From Physcia stellaris (lineage: Eukaryota > Ascomycota > Lecanoromycetes > Caliciales > Physciaceae): DNA of 64,000 nucleotides. Position numbers and translations under genes: made by a program. The notes beneath the pieces were generated by a model that searched no databases, had not been told where the DNA came from, and saw only the letters and a list, made by a program, of their open reading frames with translations. Below, piece after piece: positions 12,501 through 23,997 of the stretch. The stretch spans positions 186,001 to 250,000 of the forward strand of contig JABSSW010000034.1 in assembly GCA_018902385.1 (NCBI GenBank). The letters are read 5' to 3'. How positions within the stretch are numbered: the stretch's first letter is position 1; each line of letters opens with the position of its first letter.

Positions 12501-13290
12501 CACAGCTTTCATAAAAGACATGTTCAGCAGCGCCCTCGAGATCGCTAAGTTCGAAGGCGCGAGCATACGCACCGTGTCCGGGATTCGAGGACAGATCAAA
12601 CGAGCGCTTGCGAAGCCCGAAGGCCACTTCCGGGCAACGTTTGAAGATAAAGTCCTGATGAGCGACATCGTCTTCCTTCGCGCATGGTATCCAGTCAAAA
12701 TCCAGAGATTCTATAACCCCGTCACCAACCTTTTGTCATCCTCCACCGCTGTTTCATCCAAAGCCATCACCAATGGAGAGACGTCTCCAATTGAGGATAC
12801 CAAAGACTCAGATACTGCATGGCAAGGCATGCGTCTCACAGGCCAAGTGCGCGCTGCCGCAAACCTCCCTACGCCTCAGCAGCAGAACAGCAAATACCGC
12901 CCGATCGAGCGCCCTACCAGACATTTCAACCCTCTCCGCGTCCCGCGCCAACTCGCCGCCGACCTACCTTTCAAATCCCAGATCATGACCATGCGTCCCC
13001 AGAAGAAAGAGACATACATGTCCAAGCGCGCAGTGGTTCTAGGAGGTGAGGAGAAGAGAGCTAGGGATCTGATGCAGAAGATCATGACCGTTCGCAAGGA
13101 GAAGGTGGAGAAGAGGCGTGTGGCGCAAGAGGAGCGGAAACAGGGGTACAGGAAGAAAGTCACGGAGAATCTGGAGAAGAAGGGGGAGCGGGAGAAGAGG
13201 GAGAAAGATGAGTATTGGCGGCGAGAAGGGAAGAAGAGGAAACTTCAGAGCGGTGAGGGAGGTGGTGGAGAGAAAAGGTCCAAGAAATGA
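9599..13290 (+). CDS. BMS1: Ribosome biogenesis GTPase BMS1
   Basis: Bms1 is the GTPase of the nucleolar small-subunit processome, needed for 18S rRNA processing with Rcl1. Four exons can be read: 9,599-9,659, 9,707-9,777, 9,826-9,915 and 9,964-13,290. The introns are 47-48 nt (GTAAGG, GTATGA and GTATGT donors). The joined product is 1,182 aa, the size of yeast Bms1. Exon 1 carries the basic tail [15 protein letters not shown]. The P-loop is split by intron 3 (GPPG/VGKTT, residues 71-79). It is followed by [19 protein letters not shown], the near-invariant [16 protein letters not shown], the G4-like THLDLF and the long match around [18 protein letters not shown]. An AARP2CN region follows (about 230-320), then a long Asp/Glu-rich linker (about 380-650), the RIBIOP_C domain (about 680-960) and a Lys/Arg-rich tail (about 1,010-1,182). 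No frame problem is seen. Confidence 0.97.
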
Positions 13291-13449
13291 GAACAGCTTT
13301 TATCCGCAACATCCGCTTCAACTCGATACTTTTATCCCTCCTGCTCTGAAGCGAGGTATGCCAAGTTCCATACCTCGCTTATGCATCAAATATCTCCCCC
13401 GCTCGCTCTACCCATCCCACGACGACTCCATCCCGCCCCTCCACGAGCC

Positions 13450-13838
13450 TCAAACCATACCCTTCATCTCAAACACCATCTGATTCCACCTCACCAAATA
13501 CCCCCTCCTCATCGCCATCATGTTCTCAGGGGTGGCCTCCCCAGTCTGAATATCCCCCCAACCAACCGCGTGAAAAACTCCAACTCATCCTTCATAATCT
13601 CCAAGCCCGCAAGCAGCCACCCGCGGTCTTCCCTCGTCAGGACCTTGTTGCTTTGGAGCTGGTGACGGATAGAGAATAAATTGGTTCGAAGCGGAGACCA
13701 GAAGTCGTAGTAGCCCGAGACGCCGGACTCGGAGGCGGCGGAGTGCTGTGCGACGGCGTGGAGGGAGAGTTTGAGGGTTAGGTTGTTGATTAGGGAGGTT
13801 GGATCCTCAGTGAGGCGAGGCTCGAAGGGGTCTGACAT
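13450..13838 (-). CDS. Small protein of unknown function with an apparent one-base frame break
   Basis: The start is taken at 13,838 (MSDPFEPRLTEDP). Upstream in-frame codons are low-complexity and probably not translated. As written, the frame gives 106 aa ending RPPLRT at 13,518. The helical, family-like character (LTREDRGWLLAGLEIMKDELEFFTRLVG) continues naturally in the next frame (DIQTGEATPENMMAMRRGY..., stop at 13,450), entered at the run of six C on the plus strand (13,554-13,559). One more base there would give a 128-aa protein. No intron with usable GT-AG borders fits. It is convergent with BMS1 (160 bp between stops). Function not recognised. Confidence 0.55.
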
Positions 13839-15549
13839 TATTGCTTTTGCGTACGCCCGATAAGGTGGGCTTCTTGGGGCTGAGTATGAGGGAAAAGATG
13901 GAAGGAATGGAATTGGGAGTTGGAAGGAATTTTCTAGGAGACTGCTGCGCTGGTGAAGTGTGAAGAAGGGGGAGATTGGAGGATGGGACAAAGACAATGG
14001 TGTGTTGCCGCCCAATAACCCCCTTCCTGTGAGAAACGCAAACACAGTGTCACTCCATGTTCTCCCCATGCCGCTCTTCCCCTTTCCTGCACCCCATTTC
14101 CTGGATCCACCTCCTCCCAGCGCGCATATCCACCAACAGCAGTACATCTCCCACTCCCCAGCTCCTAAGTCTTCTAAACCAACCCCTCGACTGCTCGAAC
14201 CATCTCCTCAATGCCTCCATCTTCTCCATTTCCCCATCTCTGCCCCCTTCTCCCCTCCCCTCTCCCTCCCCCTCCCTTTTACACGAAATTCAAAAACCCA
14301 ATCAAAGCCCCTCTCCATACCCCAACTAAAAACCTTCGACTCGGCCGTGATGCCGGGCAGCATTTCCTACTGCTCTACTCGATGGGATAGCGGTGGGGCG
14401 GTGGGGGTGGGGGTGAAAGGAAGAGAGATGAGCGAGGTGGGTGCAGAGGGGGTTGTGGGGTGGGGATTGAGAGGGGTTGTGATGAGAGTGGGGATTGTTA
14501 CCTAGGTGTATGGACTGGCGGTTGGGTTTCGGGATGGGGGATTGCGCGGGAGGTGGGGGTTTGCTGTGGTAATTTTTGTGAGAGGAGGGGGAGGGAGCAG
14601 GGAAGGGAGGAGGGAAGGACTTACTCTGATTTATGACCTCGGGGAAGGTGGCTCTGGATATGCGTTTCTGATTTCAGGTGTAGACTGCTTGGGACTTCTG
14701 AGCTGTGGTGAGTTCGCTGGCTCTTGTAAAAACTCCTGGTTTCGCCAACTAATTCCTAAATGTCAGAGTCAACAATCTGAAGAAAGAAAGACATGACCGA
14801 ATACATTTACTCACTGGCTCTATATTAAACTAAAAGAGCAATCCTCGAAACTCGAAAAATAAAAATTAAAAATTAAAAATCCAAACTTTGAGATCACCAC
14901 CTATGAATACGTAGATCTAGCCAGGCTATGGAAGGAGATGAAATGTGATCCAGGCAAAGGATAGATCGCTAGACACAGCTGGGGAGATAGGGGATTGCCG
15001 GATATCGGTTGATGGAATGAGATTTTACATCGAGAAGAAAGAGATGTCCCTTGATTGTATCACCGTCACGTAGATATCGTCGGAGACTTTTAAGCTTGTA
15101 TATTGATGTTCAGGTTTTTTACTGTGGAAGGGAACAGCCGTATGGGAGATCACCTAGTGGCAGATGGAGGAGAAGGACGTCTGTACTTTCAAGGGCCCTC
15201 ATCACAGCAGAATCTTGCCAGCCAGCCACCTTGACTTGTATAACAGATACATGAAATCGCGGGTCACTCACAGCATCTTCTTCCTCCCTCTTCCTCTCAT
15301 AACATAAGCTCTCGACCACATCTCTAATCCTCTCCCACACGCTATCTGCCACCCCTCTATCCACCGCCTCTTCCATCTCACGGAGGATCTAATGCAGATC
15401 AGCCTATGCTTCAGAACATGTGTTAAAAGCCACAGAGCCATTTTTAGTCCGATAACTATGAGTTGTCGCCTATGTATGCGAATTTTGACCCAACCCCTTA
15501 CTTTCCCCCTTCCGAAAGCATACCTATGGTCAGGCTCTTCTTCCAAATC
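13839..15549. other. Intergenic, low-complexity; no supported gene
   Basis: The upstream region of the minus-strand gene at 13,838. It contains a strong pyrimidine tract on the plus strand (about 14,220-14,285), G-rich runs (about 14,390-14,470 and 14,560-14,620) and a short AAATT-type repeat (about 14,860-14,880). A minus-strand open stretch ending near 15,271 (ILREMEEAVDRG..., followed by a GTGAGT donor) could be a downstream exon of the gene at 15,550-16,017, but no junction keeps frame, so it is not joined. Confidence 0.4.
14587..14613 (+). other. Potential G-quadruplex tract
   Basis: Four or more G-runs of three to five bases are separated by 1-4 bases (GGGGG-A-GGG-AGCA-GGG-AA-GGG), meeting the usual G3+N1-7 pattern on the plus strand. 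It lies in intergenic DNA. No function is shown. Confidence 0.5.
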
Positions 15550-16017
15550 CTACAACTCGTCCATGGAAGCCAACCTCCCCTGTTGTCCAAACTCCTCCGC
15601 TACTCCTCTCAGCAACCGCTCACACCTCTCCCTCTCCCCTTCCACCATCGCTTCCACTCCCTCATCCTCAGTCCCCCCACTCTCCCCTATCCCTTCCCCC
15701 AGCACCTGCATCTGCAACCTATTCGCCAGCCCCTCAAGATCAAGCCCCACCTCAAACAGCACACTCAGAAGCTCCAACAACCTAGCCTCCTCAATTTTCC
15801 TCGGATCATCATCATCCCTAGCCTCGTCTTCGCCGAGCAAGGCCTCTATTTCGGTAAATTGATCATCGAGATCGGTCCATGCTTTTGTGGAGGGGGTTAG
15901 GGTGATGTCGACGCTTGCGAGGGGCTGGGTGTGCAGGGAGATGATGCGGGCGATGGCGATGTGGGCGCCGAAGAGGATGAGAGGGGAGTCGGAAGGGGTG
16001 GTTTCTGGTTCGGACAT
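15550..16017 (-). CDS. Hypothetical acidic protein
   Basis: No family recognised. The start is taken at 16,017 (MSEPETTPSDSP), because the codons upstream to 16,173 look like non-coding AT-rich sequence. The product is 155 aa, strongly acidic and helical. A hydrophobic N-terminal part (LILFGAHIAIARIISLH) is followed by an acidic linker (EALLGEDEARDDDDPRK) and a Leu/Glu-rich C-terminal half suggestive of a coiled coil. The next reading on the same strand (15,376-15,271) is also helical and ends at a GTGAGT donor, so the gene may be longer with introns I could not place in frame. Confidence 0.5.
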   Translation of the reverse strand: MSEPETTPSDSPLILFGAHIAIARIISLHTQPLASVDITLTPSTKAWTDLDDQFTEIEALLGEDEARDDDDPRKIEEARLLELLSVLFEVGLDLEGLANRLQMQVLGEGIGESGGTEDEGVEAMVEGERERCERLLRGVAEEFGQQGRLASMDEL

Positions 16018-16390
16018 TGGGGATATTTTTGGAGATAGTAGATGTGGTTTATAGAAGGAATTGGTAGGCTTGATGAAGGGGAAGGAGAAGTGGTGTTCTT
16101 TCAGGATCTCGTAGGGATAATTGCTAATGACGAGTGAAATGTGATTGCTTATGACTAGTTGGAGAAGAGACAAGGAATATGTGTCATGTGTTGCAGGATG
16201 ATACGAAATGTAAAGACTGATATTCTGACTGAAATCATGACAAGAAAAGAGAAAATCATTACCGTTAAAGTCATTACCATCCCCGCGATCAAAGACTCAT
16301 CCCAAACTCCCCGCTATGCATTGAAAACCTCCTCGAGCCACTAGGAATCGAATCCAATCCCGAGTCCCTGTCGATAACAATCCTATTCCT

Positions 16391-17429
16391 CTAAGATATT
16401 TGAACGGGTGCGGGACCAGCCAGGGTGATTCCAGTGAGAGCATTCACATCCTTGGCGGTCTGGGTATTAGTCAAGACCGCAAAAGCCATACCACCCAACC
16501 CCTCGGGAATCACAGTCTCGACAACATTGCCCTCGGTCTTCTTCGCAGGAGTATATTTAACCACATTGGCCTGATTCACCCAGGCAATGAACAGGCTTCC
16601 GATCACGTTGGTCGCCCTTTCGTCAATAGCGAATTCGATCGGAACACCAGTGCCGGTAACTCCGTGCTTGTGGTATCCTTTGACCTGAGTCAAAGTAGAG
16701 AGGATAGGGAACTTCGGCATCGCGGCGCACGATCCAGGGACAATGAAGGGGCTGGCGAGGTTGAGAGCATAAGCAGCAGAGATACGGGTATCAAATGGAG
16801 TAGGGTTGGGTACGACATTGAGAGCTGTGATTCGGAAGAAAGCGTCGTGACGGGCTTCGGTAGCTAGGATGGAGGCTGGTCCAGGAACAAGAGAAGGATC
16901 GGTGAGGGCTAGGTTGGACGCGACGTTGATGACAGCACCGATGCCGACAGAGGTGATGATGTTAGCGAGGTCGAGGAACTCCTCAGCGTTGGAGACAGGG
17001 AACTGGTATTTGCAGGGGCTGAAGGTAGGTTTGTGGAAGTGATTGAGAATGTTCTCCGCGGTTTGAACATGGATGAGTTCTTGCTGTTGGCAGAAGCTCT
17101 ATTAGCTACTACCCACCAAAGGGAAATGTACAATATTGATGACCTACTGCATGGACTCTGGTTACGACCTCGATCACCGCGTCGAGTTCACCTTGGTGAT
17201 TCCACCCCGTCAGATTCTTCAGGCCTTGCTCGAAAAAAGCAGACTCCATATTCTCGAGGAAATTGACACCTTGGAAGGCAGCGATAGCGGCATCAGAGAT
17301 GTTCTTTGGAGGAGTGCCATTTGGTGCGGATCCACCAGCGATATCAGCAACACTGGAACCTGTGGGGGTGGGGTAGGCAACAGCGGAAGCAACGAATAGA
17401 GCTACCGAAGCGAGAGTGAATGAATGCAT
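16391..17429 (-). CDS. Secreted ferritin-like domain protein (Rds1 family)
   Basis: Two exons, 17,429-17,148 and 17,083-16,391, with a 64-nt intron (17,147-17,084, GTAGGT...ACAG) join in frame to a 324-aa protein. Residues 1-19 are a signal peptide (MHSFTLASVALFVASAVA, cut before YPTPTG). Helical ferritin-like segments follow: ISDAAIAAFQGVNFLENMESAFFEQGL, then across the intron RVHAQELIHVQTAENIL, then ILATEARHDAFFRI. Glu/His pairs of the ELIH and EARH type are the metal-ligand pattern of this fold. Members are secreted or wall-associated fungal proteins induced by stress and sexual development (Schizosaccharomyces rds1). Actual iron binding here is inference. A TATA-like TATATA lies about 200 nt upstream. 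Confidence 0.85.
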
Positions 17430-17630
17430 TGCAAGGATACCGATGAATACAATAACACAATAAGGAAATAGGTACACTGATGGTAGCAATAGAGGAAAAC
17501 AGGAAATACAATCACAAAGGAAATAACAAAGGAAATAGAGAAAAGGAAATGGGTTGAGAGAGGGTGGTTAATGGTTCGAGGTTGAGGATGAGGGACGGGA
17601 AAAGAAAGTTCCTGGAGATTGGCACTCCTC

Positions 17631-17636
17631 TATATA
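17631..17636 (-). promoter_or_regulatory. TATA-like box upstream of the ferritin-like gene
   Basis: TATATA (palindromic) sits 202 nt before the start codon at 17,429, in an otherwise mixed-composition region. The position fits a TATA box with a 5' UTR of roughly 150-170 nt. Sequence-only inference. Confidence 0.4.
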
Positions 17637-18663
17637 CATGTAAGAAGCACTGTACTTTCGGAACATTTCTGCCTACCGATGCTAAAATAGCGAAGGAGAA
17701 GCTTGAGCAACGGATTGAGCGCGTTCCGAGACAGGTGAATGTCAGCTGTGGAGTGCAAATGTTCCGGGTCATCTCTAGCATAGCTAGCCCTAGAATTTCC
17801 CGATTTTGCCCAGATTGAAGCAAGAAATAGCAATGAGAAGGGCGCAGCTGGAAATACAAAATTAATGTCCTATTTGCGTGCACGGATGCTCGGGGAAATG
17901 TTGCCCTTATTTTCGGAAGGCGGCAATCTATTTTTGGCCCTCACTATTCGCTTCGACGGCGATTGGTCACCAAGCGAGAACCTTGGCGAAAGCTTCTTTT
18001 CTTAGCTCGGACTGTTTCATTTGATTCCGTCATCTGTTCCTCCTTGCTCACTCTTACACTCTCAACTTCTAGGTCCGGACTTTCCAATCGTATCTACACC
18101 ATCACGCCGAAGATGTCCCGAGCAGCGCTGGAAATGCTTCGGTATATCCGCCCAGCAATGGATCAATTTGCCTTGCGGTGCTGTTGGCAGAGGATTTCCC
18201 ACCCTTGGATACAGCCGTCAATGACTTCCCAAGAATACTCCCAGGCTTTTCATATATCCGAGACAGGTTATGTGGCTGTGGCATATACAGGGTAAAGTAC
18301 AAAGTCTTTTGTGGTATTCTGCGTAACCTGCAGAGGCATCAAACTACCAGAAGGCGATAATTCTTCTCCCACTGAGTGTCTGGGAAGGGAGATTTATGCT
18401 CCCTCACAGACTTTATCATCAAGCTCTCAGACCAGCGATATCGCTACAAGCATTGGAGCTATCCAGTATGAGGTCTAGAACTCTTTTTTCTGTGAAGTGC
18501 GTTCAAGTTCTTACTAAATGTCCTTGCGGCCGAGGCTGCCTTGCTCGACTCCCTCTACTCTTTTGGTAGGCCTTTGTTTATACACACCAGTATGAAAACG
18601 ATCCCTTTGTAAGCTCATGGAATACTGAGGTCTTTCTTGGGGCGACCTGTCATCAGAAACAGG
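17637..18663. other. Intergenic, no supported gene
   Basis: Short frames only (the largest is 110 codons at 17,963-18,295), with no conserved motifs or convincing start context. Confidence 0.4.
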
Positions 18664-19161
18664 TTAGGCTGCGGTCGCTTCGTGGCTCATGCCAGTACCA
18701 TTCACCAATACCCGACCTCCTCTACTCGTAGACGTCTTCTTCCTTAGTCTTACAAAGGTCACACCTCTCTGTCCAATCACACCAGCTCCTAGACTATGTT
18801 TCCCATACAAGCATTCCCACACTAATATGTTCGCTGCAGCTGCAATGACCCTAACAGGAAATGTATCGCCTCCAATGCGAGAGGGGGACAATGGCATCGC
18901 GTCAATCACGAACTCGCAATCGTTTGACGGCGAAGGATCTCTAAAGGCCGAAGGTAGTTGTCTGCTCCTAGGGGTGCGGCTAGGATAGCGACTCCAGTAG
19001 AATGGTTCGGTGTCTGGAAACGCGTGTAAATCCTCCACGAGCTCCACACAGTCATCGAAATCGGGGAGATCGGAAGAGGGGGTTGTTTCATCGCAATAGG
19101 AATAGGCGTGAAGCCTGCCTATCAAAACGACGTAGAAAGCGAATGCAAGCTGAAACCGCAT
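18664..19161 (-). CDS. Small secreted protein of unknown function
   Basis: The start is taken at 19,161, giving 165 aa with a signal peptide (MRFQLAFAFYVVLIGRLHA, cut before YSYCDE). The mature part has four cysteines in the contexts SYCDE, DDCVEL, NDCEFV and WECLYG, an even number that could form two disulfides. The C-terminal half has a motif-like stretch (GAGVIGQRGVTFVRL) of a kind seen in many uncharacterised fungal secreted proteins. Size, secretion and cysteines would fit an effector-like or surface protein, but that is inference. No intron is needed. Confidence 0.65.
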   Translation of the reverse strand: MRFQLAFAFYVVLIGRLHAYSYCDETTPSSDLPDFDDCVELVEDLHAFPDTEPFYWSRYPSRTPRSRQLPSAFRDPSPSNDCEFVIDAMPLSPSRIGGDTFPVRVIAAAANILVWECLYGKHSLGAGVIGQRGVTFVRLRKKTSTSRGGRVLVNGTGMSHEATAA

Positions 19162-21646
19162 TGTCAGAGTTTTGTGTGCTGGATGATACACGTTTGTGGT
19201 TTCGAGATGATATTTTCGTGGTGATAGGAATTAACAGCTAAAGCAAAATGCCATGACTCCAATGATGGGGTTTTTCATGCGCAAATGCGGATGTCAGCAT
19301 TTCTTCCCACAAGCGCTAAGCGGAGGAAACCCCTATCGCAAGCAGTCCGAGAACCAGAAGAACTTTTGTTTGTTCGAACGGTTGGAACGCAATTCTACAC
19401 CAATACGAGAGATTGAAAAAGTAGGGGATATATGGATTGGCAATTGTCAGCCATGACGTTATCCTATTTTTTCGATTTGAACTTGGTCCAAGTCAGCGTC
19501 TTGAGGGCTTATTGCCTACGGTCCGTCAATGTCCCAATCCAACCATATTCGTTTCGCAATCATAGATCTTCGATCGTTCCCCAAAGCGATTTGTAGGCAC
19601 AAGCCCCGTTAGTATTGCTTAAAGGACTGAGGTAAGTCTAAAATAGTCTCGGCATGAGCCATGATTCCTAGAAAAGTTATTGAGTGGTTTTATTGAATCA
19701 AGAGATATCTAGCAAGTTCGAGCCGTGTTTGCATTTTGCAACTAGCCCTCGGAACTTATATGATGGATCGACTAATGGTTCTGCAAAGAGGACGATGGGC
19801 AATGTCCGGCGCCTAACGCTGGCCCTGCACCACGACGTGCTAGGAATTACAACACTCAACGTTCAAGAATTGAGAGTAAGCCTCAGAGCCCAACACGATA
19901 TTGGCCAACTACACATTCAGACGGATTTACAGCTTAATCCCAAAGGGTCACATATGCCTCCTCGATCTTCGTACTCGCGAAAAACCCTTGATGAAAGCCC
20001 TTACGGTAAGATGTTAAAGCACTCGAGACAGAAAGAGCTGCCGATCCATGGAGTAGCATGGTTGCACAAGCGTGGCTGGCGTTCTAGAACTCCATGAGGA
20101 CGTTGCTTACTAGATTGGACATAGGATTACTCCGCCTGATAGCCTACGTCAGCCGTCTTCAGCGGGATGTCTAGGGAGCGCGAGGTGGGACCGCAACGTG
20201 CAGACATCCCGGTCACAAGAGAACAAATCAGACCACCTTACGATCATACCACGTCGCACAGGATGATAATTTCTGCCTGTGTTAGTAAGATAGCCAATTA
20301 CGGAAGGTCATCTTATGGTTGTTACTTATCGGGATTTCGGAGCACAATTCTATGCTCCTGACATTTGAAGCTTATTCATGATAAAAACCGAACCAGATCA
20401 TTATGCAAAATGTTTTTGGTAGTGAAAACGGTAGTCGAACAGACAATGGCCGGAAATACCAACCTGTCAACTGTTCTGCATCGAAGTTCAATTGAAGCAG
20501 TACATTCACTAAAATGCAGAGTCTCGCTGATACTTTCACTTTCCGTCATCCAGAACAAAGACAGTTTAGAGAGAGCACTAGATGCTAGCCACGGTGGTGT
20601 TAACAAGAAGAAATTAGATCAAGTCAGTGTCATTGATCTCGTGTCTGATTTGTTGTGCTATTCGCGTTCAAATTCCTCGTAGGCTTCGAATGTTCTCTGT
20701 GAATGCCAGGAGGCACTCGAGAAGATGGCGGCAGCGCTTGTTGACTAGGGGTACAATGACTGTAGACTGTTACAGCTACACCCACCGTCTTAGATATCAG
20801 ATTGCAACAAGTATGGTTATATGCCTCATTTTATACTGTTTCGCCTTTCTCAGGCTGTTCTGGAAACCCGATTGTACTTCTTCATCCTTCTCTATCCATG
20901 GAGAAACCCGTATGTGATATCAGGCATGGCTCTCATTTACCTTACGGAGGGTTACCTCTGTAACTTTTCCAAGGTCTAACATGTCGAAATACGATCTACA
21001 AAATGGACTTACCCCCAGTAGTGTAGTAAGCATAGGCTCATTTACACTGATATCACTCATTTTAGCCACTCTCAATTGACGGTTCTGTGATGGTTCCTCC
21101 TCCATAGCATATCAACGCCGGGACTGTCCATGGAGATGCTTTACTATAGCTGATGCTTGAAAAGACCTAAGCTATCATACTAGGCTACGTATCAAGTAAA
21201 TTTCTTTCCGGATTGATTCCACGTGTGCATTGGGCTTAGAATCCACTCTCTCGGTCTGGACGCCGCCTGAGGCTTAGTGCTGGGGTTTTCTGTCGACGCT
21301 GTAGAGAAACCGTATTGTGGCAGCCATCGGTCATTACACATGGTTCACTGCTTAGTGGATCTGCGCTGGCGAATGCGCCACTGATGCTTTAGAGACTTTC
21401 AGATGTTATCGACAACTCAAGCGCAAAGAGAGGTCGTCTTGCAAAAAGTTCAAGAAGCGGGACTATATTTCATTATTGGATAATCGAAAGCCTAATTCGT
21501 AAGCGAGACAAAAGCTCCAAGCCCTAGACGGCAAAACTAATCATCCTAATCCCACTCGATTGCTTCGATTGAAATCCCAATCCCACCTCCCAGCAGCCTC
21601 CATCTCGTCTCTCGCTTACACCCCAACTCCAAAGTCCCTATCCAAA
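19162..21646. other. Long intergenic stretch, no supported gene
   Basis: Nearly 2.5 kb without a convincing gene. Frames of 60-137 codons (for example 19,684-20,097 plus) have no domain motif, no clear start context and overlap freely. Base composition is ordinary and unlike the AT islands. Confidence 0.45.
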
Positions 21647-22059
21647 TCATAGCTCTTCTCCAGCCCCCTCTTTTTCCCTTCCCATCACGCGAACGAGCGT
21701 ATCAAAAAACCACGCAGGCAGCCAATCCGCCTTGGCGGCCATGGGAGGGTATTGCTTCCCGCCGCGCTCGACTTTGGGATCGCAGGTGCACCAATTGGCT
21801 TCTGGGATTGGATCCATGACGCTGGGGATGTGCTGGCCGCAGCCCCACCATGAGGACTTTTCTGCGTTGTTCGATCGTGGGTCAGTTAGTTGCCGGCTGC
21901 TTGGATTTTTCTTTTGCGAAGGACAATGGACTACGGAAGCGAAAAACTCTAGACATCGTAGAGAGACAATAGAGACATCAAACGTTCTTTTGACCATCTA
22001 CGGCCACTGGGAAAGGGATCTGACTCACGACATTGAGTGCATGTGCCGCCTTTGCACAT
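21647..22059 (-). CDS. Short conserved Cys-rich fungal protein (81 aa)
   Basis: A short first exon (22,059-22,029, MCKGGTCTQC) is joined to exon 2 (21,861-21,647) by a 167-nt intron with a GTGAGT donor, a CTAACTGAC branch region and a GCAG acceptor; the frame is exact. The product has cysteines spaced as C-x4-C-x2-C, then KSSWWGCGQHIPSVMD and WCTCDPKVE, ending in KQYPPMAAKADW. This layout (MCKGGTC..C, WWGCGxHxPxVMD, WCxC) matches a family of short uncharacterised fungal proteins I know from other genomes. The Cys/His pattern suggests a metal (zinc) site, which is inference. The tiny first exon makes the gene easy to miss. Confidence 0.7.
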
Positions 22060-22367
22060 GTTTATCGACAGTGGAGCTGGGATGCTTCGTGCGGGGTGAG
22101 TCGCGGTGGATGGTTCTTTAATTTTTGAGAGGTAAGTTCCTGTCATCAGTTTTCTTGCGTCTGTGAAATGAAGTCAAGAGAACAATGAAGGTGGGTGCTT
22201 TCACGGTGTCTTATCTCTTTCAAAATCCGAGAAGCGCTCCATGGGTGTAAAAGGTTGTACACCCTTCTTCTAAGCAACCGACGGCAAAGGTTGCTCCTTT
22301 TCGTCAATCTCCATAAGTAGTTAGACCATTCTCTATGTGAGAGATTCTCCATGAAAGCGATATCGTC

Positions 22368-23237
22368 TCAGGGAATCGCGCCGATCTCCCTTAGAAGCAT
22401 CTCTTCGACAACGACACTGCTTCCACCATACTTCCTCATATCCACCGCTACCTCGTCAACCCTTTTCCATCCGTGTCTAAGATACAGTGGCAACCCCATT
22501 GGAGAAGCGATGATATAGACCTTCGATCCTGCTGCATCGGCAGCATTCAATCCCTCTTTTATCAGTAAAGTACCAAGACCGAGGCGGTGAAACTTGGGTC
22601 TGATGGCGAGGATGTGCAAATCTGCCGTCGAAGATGTAAGAAGTTGTAATAATCGATCACAAAAGGTTCATAACGTGCCCATCGCATTACAAGATGGAGG
22701 CAAGAGTAATAGTGTTAAAGAGAGTTTCTCACAGGTATCTTTTCCTGGGTCTATCCACTTCCTGGTAATACGATCAAGCTGTCCGAAGAAATCCTCGCAA
22801 AGCGGCACATTGGCGCCTGTTGGAAGGGGATCTCTGGGCTTTGATCCGTTGGCTCTTTCGATCTTTTGTTCGGCCGTCATGGGGTGTGGTACGTCCCACT
22901 TGGCGAAGCCCGCAATTTCCCTGTGCGCAGCACCCTCAGTGGATGTATCTCATTTATCAATTCTGTCCATGTGCGACAAAGAATACGACGGCAAGGGAGG
23001 AAATGAAAGGTGATAGTACCCATTTGACATGTCAACGACCTTAGAGACGCGCACGGCGTGGATTCCTGGCTCCTTGAAGAGGCTCGACACCCATTTCACA
23101 TCACGCTCGTGAATAATATCTTGGGGCACATCCTTGAATAAATGACCAACTATTGCATCTTCGGCAAACGCTTCTCGTTGGATCGTGGCAAGCACGGGTG
23201 CGTCCTCGAGAGTCGCGGGCTGGATCTCAAAAGGCAT
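22368..23237 (-). CDS. GNAT-family N-acetyltransferase
   Basis: Three exons join in frame: 23,237-23,020, 22,920-22,733 and 22,621-22,368, with introns of 99 nt (23,019-22,921) and 111 nt (22,732-22,622, GTGAGA...CAG), giving 219 aa. It begins MPFEIQPATLEDAPVLATIQREAF, the usual first strand and helix of the GNAT fold. Exon 2 has EIAGFAKWDVPHPMTAEQK. Exon 3 holds acetyl-CoA-binding motif A (YLHILAIRPKFHRLGLGTLL) and motif B (GLPLYLRHGWKRVDEV). The family transfers acetyl from acetyl-CoA to an amine. Fungal relatives are often soluble enzymes of unknown substrate. Nothing here fixes the substrate. Confidence 0.85.
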
Positions 23238-23997
23238 GTTGAACTAAGATCATCCCCTTCCACCACGCTTGATACTTTAGTAAGTCTTTTGGCCTGTAAT
23301 AGAATTGAAATATCAAAGTTCTAGGCATCGAAATTCCAGAACCGAGGTTAGTTGCCGAGATGTGTCTGGAAGTGCAACGGTCCAGGAATTGATCGACGAA
23401 TCAATAACCACTAGAAGGAATCCGGCATCTAGACCGTCCGCTAACGTGAGCTACCGCTTGATTGACGTTGCTTGATTTTCCTGGTTCATCTTCGAACTTT
23501 TACTAGCTTTCCGCTTCTACAAGTAGGTAATTCGAGTCAAGATGCAATGACAGGTGAACGAGTCAGATCAATGTCTGACGCGACTGATTTGTGAGCATCC
23601 TGAAGTTGTGGTACTTCGGACTATAAAAATAGGCATTCTCACATTCAAGGAGACCACCATATCTACCACAAAATGATAACAGCTCTCAAAAGCACAATGG
23701 GCTACCTCCAGAGCAGGAGACGTATTAGCTCTCACAAGAAGTCCTCTAGCCACACCGCCTACAACTAAAGCCTTGAACATTCTATCTACTTTAGGTCCCG
23801 TTGCGAATATTGGATGGCTAGACCCAGAACTAAACCTCCCTCAGGGTCTACTAACAATCAACGTGAATAGTCTGCACTAGTAAATCATTTGCAGATGAAC
23901 ATGGACTTCATCTCACGACAAGCTCAAATAGGATGAGTATCCCCTCTCTTGTTCTTTCCGATATCTTTCTCGTCTTCTCATACTACCATCCGCCACT

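Noticed and set aside
14390-14420. Second G-quadruplex
   Set aside because: Only three clear G-runs of four or more; weaker than the tract at 14,587-14,613.
15119-15376. Downstream exon of the acidic protein gene
   Set aside because: Helical frame with a GTGAGT donor, but no acceptor/donor pair joins it in frame to 15,550-16,017.
22146-22352. Short minus-strand frame next to the Cys-rich gene
   Set aside because: No motif, no start context, and it lies just outside both well-supported spliced genes.
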